The position numbers were made by a program, and so were the translations under genes. From Candidatus Sulfotelmatobacter sp. (GTDB lineage: Bacteria; Acidobacteriota; Terriglobia; Terriglobales; Acidobacteriaceae): a DNA stretch of 6,885 bases. The DNA lies in assembly GCA_030045935.1 (NCBI GenBank), contig JASIEN010000010.1, positions 1 to 6,885 on the forward strand. The letters are read 5' to 3'. Under the pieces are notes generated by a model. It worked only from the letters and a program-made list of their open reading frames with translations. It was not told where the DNA came from and searched no databases. Each line of letters opens with the position of its first letter. Within the stretch, counting starts at the first letter, position 1. Shown here one piece after another: positions 6,820 to 6,885 of this stretch.

Positions 6820-6833
6820 AGTGTCTATTTCGT
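6811..6833. terminator. Perfect 10-bp inverted repeat across the last stop codon, possible terminator
   Basis: ACGAAATAGA (6811-6820) and TCTATTTCGT (6824-6833) are exact reverse complements around a GTG loop. The first arm contains the last two sense codons and the TAG stop (6817-6819) of the secreted-protein gene. It is in the right place to end the TPR operon. However, the stem is A/T-rich and no U-tract follows, so it is either a weak terminator or an mRNA 3'-end structure. Because the repeat is perfect, it would form equally on both strands. Confidence 0.5.
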
Positions 6834-6885
6834 CTCGGCACTGGCATTTCCCCTAATCCCCCGTTACCATTGCACGCGATGGCTC
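6834..6885. other. Right-edge non-coding tail
   Basis: This is a pyrimidine-rich stretch with runs of C. An ATG occurs at 6879, but only two codons fit before the edge and there is no purine-rich site before it, so no gene can be called. The next gene's promoter or leader probably lies here. Confidence 0.35.

Noticed and set aside
6879..6885. Possible start codon of a further gene at the right edge
   Set aside because: Only two codons are visible and no ribosome-binding site precedes the ATG.

Overview
The window is ordinary bacterial chromosome: moderately GC-rich, densely coding, with five protein genes. I see no RNA gene, CRISPR array, insertion sequence, attachment site or phage gene. 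The mix points to a Gram-negative soil-type bacterium, most likely an acidobacterium (Terriglobia/Koribacter-like). That mix is a secreted protein of choice-of-anchor-D repeats ending in a fibronectin type III domain, an exported-type Ste24 (M48) protease, and a large secreted TPR protein followed by a small secreted protein of unknown function. The assignment is inferred from protein style; no marker gene proves it.

Layout. Positions 2-805 (+) hold the 3' end of a secreted beta-sandwich repeat protein whose start lies off the left edge. It converges, with a 24-nt gap, on the M48/Ste24 membrane metalloprotease on the minus strand (830-2170, possibly starting at 2293). The protease is divergent from purH (2315-3892, +), the bifunctional enzyme for the last two steps of IMP synthesis. 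The 144-nt divergent region carries a good extended -10 element for purH. After purH comes a 264-nt non-coding stretch (3893-4156) with a long imperfect hairpin, a weak promoter candidate and a possibly structured leader. Then come a TPR protein (4157-6259, +) and, 38 nt later, a small secreted protein (6298-6819, +). These two probably form an operon. A perfect 10-bp inverted repeat overlaps the stop codon of the last gene. The final 52 nt hold no supportable gene.

How the genes relate. PurH is cytoplasmic housekeeping metabolism. The other four products all appear exported or membrane-bound: a surface or extracellular repeat protein, a membrane protease, a periplasmic TPR scaffold and its small secreted partner. 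Only the last two look functionally linked, through close spacing and shared export.

I did not find a convincing new biological system. The points most worth a second look are the uncharacterised secreted partner of the TPR protein, the hairpins at 3978-4016 and 6811-6833, and the possible structured leader before the TPR gene.
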